From PVC group bacterium (GTDB lineage Bacteria; Verrucomicrobiota; Kiritimatiellia; CAIKKV01; CAITUY01): 55,564 bases of DNA. The DNA is taken from the NCBI GenBank assembly GCA_945870225.1, contig CAMBRF010000020.1:1-55564 (forward strand). The letters are read 5' to 3'. Shown one piece after another: positions 53,401 through 55,564 of the stretch (its first letter is position 1; each line of letters begins with the position of its first letter). Both the position numbers and the translations under genes were made by a program. The notes under the pieces are model-generated. The model saw nothing but the letters and a program-made list of their open reading frames with translations. It ran no database searches and had not been told where the DNA came from.

Positions 53401-55564
53401 TCCTGACGACGAATGCCACGGCGTTGTATGCCCGGTTCCGCCTGTTCTCATCCATGCCCCTGATTCCCGCCATTGCCTACTCCGGGCTTGCGGACAATGG
53501 CGAAGTCGAGGATTACCGTTTCGATTTCGGGACGATCGGCGACACTATTTGGCTGGATGCCAATGCGAACGGGGTCCGCGAGGGGGGTGAATCGCCGTTG
53601 ACGAACGTGACGGTGTTTGCCGATCTGAACTCCGACGGCACCCGGCAGGAGGGCGAACCCTATGCCGTCACGGATACCAACGGCTTCTACGGCATCGGCG
53701 GTTTGACGGGAGCGACCTATAGGATTGTGGTGGATACCAACTCGGTGTCCGGATTGACGGCAACCTACGACGTTTCCGGACCGGCGGACGGGATTGCGCA
53801 GGTTGCGATCTCGGGAGGGGTCTACACCAATAGCATTGACTTTGGCTATCAGGTGACAGGTGCTGGAGTACCGAACGTTCAGATCGACAAGACGGCGAAT
53901 GCGCAGTTCGTGACGAACGGTCAGTCGGTGACGTACACGTTCGCGGTGACGAACTCCGGCGAGTTGGTATTCACCAATGTGACGGTAAGCGACGATACGT
54001 TCCTGACGAGTTGGACGTTCGGCCCCATGGCGGTGGGTGGGGCGACCAACCTGACGTTGGTGACTAACCTGGTGATAGATGTGACCAACGTGGCGACCGT
54101 GGTGGGTTGGCCTGGCGAACCCGGGATCGGACCGGTTACGAATACGGACGATGCGGTGGTGGACGTGGTGGCGCCGGGCATCCTGATCAACAAGACGGCG
54201 AGCGAAGGTTGGGTGACCAACGGCCAGTCGGTGACTTACAGTTTCGCTGTCACCAATACCGGTGATGTGGCCTTGACCAATGTCACGGTGAACGACACGA
54301 CGTTCAGTCGGTCCTGGACGTTCGGACCGCTCGATGTGGGCGGCGCGACGAACCTGTCGTTCTCAACCAATCTGACGGCTGACACGACCAACGTGGCGGT
54401 GGCGATAGGACGGCCCGGCGAACCCGGGATCGGGCCGGTGACCAATACCGATACCGTTGCGGTGGACGTGGTGCGGCCGGGCATCCTGCTCGATAAGACG
54501 GCGGATGCGGCGTTCGTGACGAACGGTCAGTCGGTGATCTACAGCTTTGCGATAACCAATACGGGCGATGTGACGCTGACCAACGTGGTGGTCAACGACA
54601 CGACCTTCGGGCGCTCTTGGACGTTTGGTCCGCTCGATGTGGGCGGCGTGACGAACCTGTCGTTCTCGACCAACCTGACGGCTGACACGACCAACGTGGC
54701 GACGGCGGTGGGCCATCCCGGCGAGCTCGGGATCGGGTCGGTGAGCAATTCCGACACGGTGGCGGTGGATGTGGTGGCGCCGGGCTTTTCGGTGGTGAAG
54801 ACGCTGGTGGCGCCGACGAACCGTCCTGCGATAGCGGGCGAGACGCTGACGTTCACGATCACAGTGGTGAATACCGGTGACCTGACACTGGTAGAGGTGC
54901 CGGTGACCGACGCCTTCAAAACGAACCACCTGAGCTATTTTGCGGCGCTACCCCTGCCGGACGCCACGAACGTAACTAGCCTGGTGTGGACGAATGTGGG
55001 ACCGCTACCGGCGGGTGCCTCCACGAACTTGACCGTGATCTTCAAGGCAGAGGGTTATACGAGCCCCGGATTCGAAACGAATGGAGTGGTGGTGGCTCCG
55101 AGTACGCCGCCGGGCATGCCGGGTGTCGCGCCGGTAACAAATGGTGCGGTGTACCAGATCGACAATGTGGCGGGGATCAGCGGGACCGTCTGGCGTGATA
55201 TCGATGGCAGCGGGTATCCCCCGGGTGCTGCCGATACGAATGGGATAGCGGGGGTGCAGGTGGTGTTGTCAATGACCAACGGGGTGGTCGTGGCGACGAA
55301 CTTCACGGATGCGTCAGGCGGATACAGCTTCACGAACCTGGTGCCGGGGACATACCGGGTGGAGGAAACGGATCCGGCGGGATATGTGAGCAGCTCCACC
55401 AACATCTGGGAGATTCAAGTGGCGAGCGGCGAGGCCTATAGCGGTGTAGACTTCCTCGACACCCTGGCGGTGGGGCCGGCGGTGACGGTGGTGAAGACGG
55501 CGGGGACGACGCCGGAGGGCGAGGTTCGCTATGTTCTGACGAATACGCTGGTTACCTACAGCTA
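47499..55564 (+). CDS. Giant secreted SdrD_B/DUF11 repeat protein, truncated by window edge
   Basis: An open frame of at least 2,688 codons with no stop. A signal peptide (MSKFIKGILVFIAVGFLLFHGG...WA) is followed by a unique domain (about 27-370) and a DUF11 domain (SMAKDASRVSVDPGTNILYT, about 376-525). Some ten SdrD_B-type beta domains follow, starting with patterns such as LGDTVFLD, IGDFVWRD, IGDQLYYD, LGDTVWLD, VGDTIFQD and IGDTLWFD, each with DxNxNG-like calcium-type loops. A GEVED-type domain (FDFGDLPSSYGT to GEVEDYRF) lies near 1840-2010. Three near-identical ~100-residue DUF11-like repeats occupy about 2128-2428. It is rich in Thr-Asn pairs. Likely a surface or adhesion protein; anchor not seen. 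Confidence 0.9.
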   Translation, partial: MSKFIKGILVFIAVGFLLFHGGNSWADNPANDLRIEVIAAYNLVVDSNVESPSSYAPQAAYLGAKFYNDGTNELTGVVAYIGNYIDGTNDLAGRYPTNYHQAYPAITGPTNGAFSLTHEGGSAGLGDATRYVGTIAPGSYVTIYWLVSYPNVDINSKAVWGPSVKPDDDLKLYYDIWAKGSRAGSSVLAETTRDVTTRNEISAMANKIFPNSANKVPYEYQQMLEKYAPAWTNIADDGSPGTIIKTEGVWYDLGNIGEGFDNDGDLVADRNFWMQPVGDPTLFDAGVFRLVKTHVLVVVKLKTGGELVYVAEDQLYFQNVPENNGAVGYVAYDFMSLGGGGSSTLTPYQEVASGRDNEKFNGDYGATLGRGLSSPEPSVSMAKDASRVSVDPGTNILYTIAFTNTGAVAIGNPDLGLPLTIQDRIPTGTTYVAGSATNNMVIPAGGTNIQVLYSTNNASTWLSSEPAPATAVTHLQWWLSNAFGTGTSGRVSFQVTVASPYTNGPVINNVAGLGLGSAVPFLTDDANTLVTGTNRLGDTVFLDNGSEAAFGNGIQNAGEPGISNVTVNLYYDVNTNRVREAGDLFLTNAVTGTNGVYGFTNLVAGWYVAVVDLADPDLPFGNTATTPTSFGARLGTGGTNVFLAADYGFAPALTMTKSLLGTNILYEGRTVSYALDVMNRLPGNGMESGGSMKYSIYATTGTASSTSWSTTTNGWTPSAVDNQYAYWKPGSGSPDILTLTGYSAVVGAAAPTQVVWKIPMTNNTSGGAESWRPDDRVRIELFTGTTLVNTYSNSVINGYSNGILQVDVSTNTTWDWTKLAAAKFVITAWKGTPAGTASLGMDQAILDVTTTGSVGGVSSSGTLKPVPLYDTYNTNALQFVSASVMPTLVTNSGSTGMLYWADLGPIYPGGSNRVTVTFNALQPYSNLVSTVTNAAGVTNALFLNGLPANTATSQVTTAVRPTGRIGDFVWRDLDRDGVQDGGSETGVSGVSVVLRPPANADAGSGLGVPVTNITDSTGYYLFAGIYGTNTGSYVITVLTNTLPGASPLNTYDLDNGTNTPNNTVTNSFNPAATDGTDVRTNVDFGYLLQTRIQGTIWNDVNLNGTNYAESGEGWLTNVTVYLYASSNLTTALATNLSSTSGFFSFTGNYTGSYVLVVATNIGPLTNGTWVQTYDTDVGTSGLSNRVAVTVASGGSAWVDFSYALSGAYSIGDQLYYDWNSNGVFQASSEEGVPFITVRLYEDENTNGVVETGVDALVAVTQTDTNGYYIFTNLPPGNYQVLVDHSDPQMPPAYLTTGDPYGAKDGRSALTITTAVNTNQDFGYWPYGTGSLGDTVWLDGNADRVQSGFSERGISNITVSLSVDMNGDGVYVFLTNAVTDVNGNYLFSGLPTASYRVEVDTADSSLPSDAFGYRVVPTTATNFTVSVTNGAATLTADFGFARLGAVGDTIFQDLNANGTQDGSELGVSNVTVRLYWDTNSNKVYDAGDVWVADTVTTNNGTYLFAALTAGRYVVLVASNSMALSGWTLTADPNNDGLPYGDPLATNYDHQVGVALQPGSSFMGADFGYRPPGVIGDTLWFDTNTNGVHDAGEYGIPYVTVGLYSNTTLLASNVTDDAGYYGFGNLSNGTYTVRVWTNDVDFPASVTNVYDPDGTNDHAAVSIVIFSGAIVSVGGQVWTNGDLGIDFGYRYAGNNSLGGTIGMDALPYDGVMGTNGTGVGPGEAPFEGVTVYAYLWMDLDSNGVMVASERTLINSTTTSTNGDYLFTGLPDAIGGVTNRYVISTAPPLGLEVYLTTTTGVGQAISVVNTTNSQGVTSSAYQILPIASVITNVDFAFRPVGVFDFGDLPSSYGTLLSDLTAGPKHQVRTTPDLYLGATVDVEGNGSPTAGANGDNLAVTNDEDGVVAVGLWQTGTTGGQVRVTVGAGSGWLCGYMDFNHDGNFADSNELFISQSVSSGVYPIPFDLPSGAILTTNATALYARFRLFSSMPLIPAIAYSGLADNGEVEDYRFDFGTIGDTIWLDANANGVREGGESPLTNVTVFADLNSDGTRQEGEPYAVTDTNGFYGIGGLTGATYRIVVDTNSVSGLTATYDVSGPADGIAQVAISGGVYTNSIDFGYQVTGAGVPNVQIDKTANAQFVTNGQSVTYTFAVTNSGELVFTNVTVSDDTFLTSWTFGPMAVGGATNLTLVTNLVIDVTNVATVVGWPGEPGIGPVTNTDDAVVDVVAPGILINKTASEGWVTNGQSVTYSFAVTNTGDVALTNVTVNDTTFSRSWTFGPLDVGGATNLSFSTNLTADTTNVAVAIGRPGEPGIGPVTNTDTVAVDVVRPGILLDKTADAAFVTNGQSVIYSFAITNTGDVTLTNVVVNDTTFGRSWTFGPLDVGGVTNLSFSTNLTADTTNVATAVGHPGELGIGSVSNSDTVAVDVVAPGFSVVKTLVAPTNRPAIAGETLTFTITVVNTGDLTLVEVPVTDAFKTNHLSYFAALPLPDATNVTSLVWTNVGPLPAGASTNLTVIFKAEGYTSPGFETNGVVVAPSTPPGMPGVAPVTNGAVYQIDNVAGISGTVWRDIDGSGYPPGAADTNGIAGVQVVLSMTNGVVVATNFTDASGGYSFTNLVPGTYRVEETDPAGYVSSSTNIWEIQVASGEAYSGVDFLDTLAVGPAVTVVKTAGTTPEGEVRYVLTNTLVTYS
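53880..54781 (+). repeat. Three tandem ~300-bp coding repeats
   Basis: Three head-to-tail units (about 53880-54176, 54177-54478 and 54479-54781) encode DKTAN/NKTAS/DKTAD...VTNGQSV.YSFAVTNTGD...NDTTF..SWTFGPLDVGG.TNLSFSTNLTADTTNVA... The second and third are about 300 bp each and similar at nucleotide level, including stretches such as GACGAACGGTCAGTCGGTGA. They indicate recent internal duplication and are not a CRISPR array because the whole unit is coding and repeated. Confidence 0.85.

Noticed and set aside
53880..54781. CRISPR array or satellite
   Set aside because: Units are about 300 bp, fully coding in one frame and lack spacers.

Overview
The window is about 55.6 kb of gene-dense, GC-rich bacterial chromosome. 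It carries two tRNAs, many housekeeping genes and no phage or IS element. Several traits suggest the PVC superphylum, most likely a Kiritimatiellota/Verrucomicrobiota-type lineage: Thr-Asn-rich SdrD_B/DUF11 surface protein, intracellular sugar hydrolase paralogs, an NtrC-type sigma-54 system, PLDc_N/Cys-motif proteins and an FmdB/HU pair. This placement is inferred from gene content and style. No rRNA or other marker in the window proves it.

Layout. 1-5.7 kb: initiator tRNA (minus), a membrane histidine kinase and sigma-54 response regulator, a TAATCN hexamer inverted-repeat array, and two Opp-type ABC permeases, the first with a beta-rich insert in its periplasmic loop. 5.7-11.2 kb: RNase R, a secreted orphan, GtrA, RlmB-type rRNA methylase and a HAD phosphatase. 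11.3-15.7 kb: two tandem, very similar ~730-residue glycoside-hydrolase-like proteins. 15.7-17.2 kb: an AbiE type IV toxin-antitoxin pair whose antitoxin start codon lies at the end of a perfect 16-bp-arm palindrome. 17.3-23.2 kb (minus): a DeoR regulator, then fused E1, E2 and E3 of a 2-oxoacid dehydrogenase complex, tightly packed. 23.3-25.6 kb: a zinc metallopeptidase and an ATP-grasp ligase, convergent and separated by a REPIN-like inverted repeat. 25.8-33.5 kb (plus): DEAD helicase, secreted MsrB, AroB, an orphan, CorA, a U32 protein, HU and FmdB. 33.5-44.9 kb (minus): a long co-directional run pyrH-frr-(KTSRI-repeat membrane protein)-trxA-grpB-permease-cutA-metXW-cysE-purL. 45.0-46.1 kb: tRNA-Ala and two small genes. 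46.1-47.1 kb: a DUF1573 gene broken by a one-base loss in a C tract. 47.5 kb to the edge: one uninterrupted reading frame of at least 2,688 codons for a giant repetitive secreted protein that continues past the window.

How the parts fit. The DeoR-E1-E2-E3 block makes acyl-CoA (probably acetyl-CoA) from a 2-oxoacid. MetX and CysE, adjacent in the minus-strand run, both consume acetyl-CoA to activate homoserine and serine for methionine and cysteine synthesis. The kinase/regulator pair may control nearby genes through sigma-54; one consensus-quality -24/-12 site lies inside the HAD gene upstream of the hydrolase pair. The least explained items are the KTSRI-repeat tail-anchored protein, the permease with a lectin-like insert, the fused MetX-MetW, the E2 with two subunit-binding domains, and the hexamer array.
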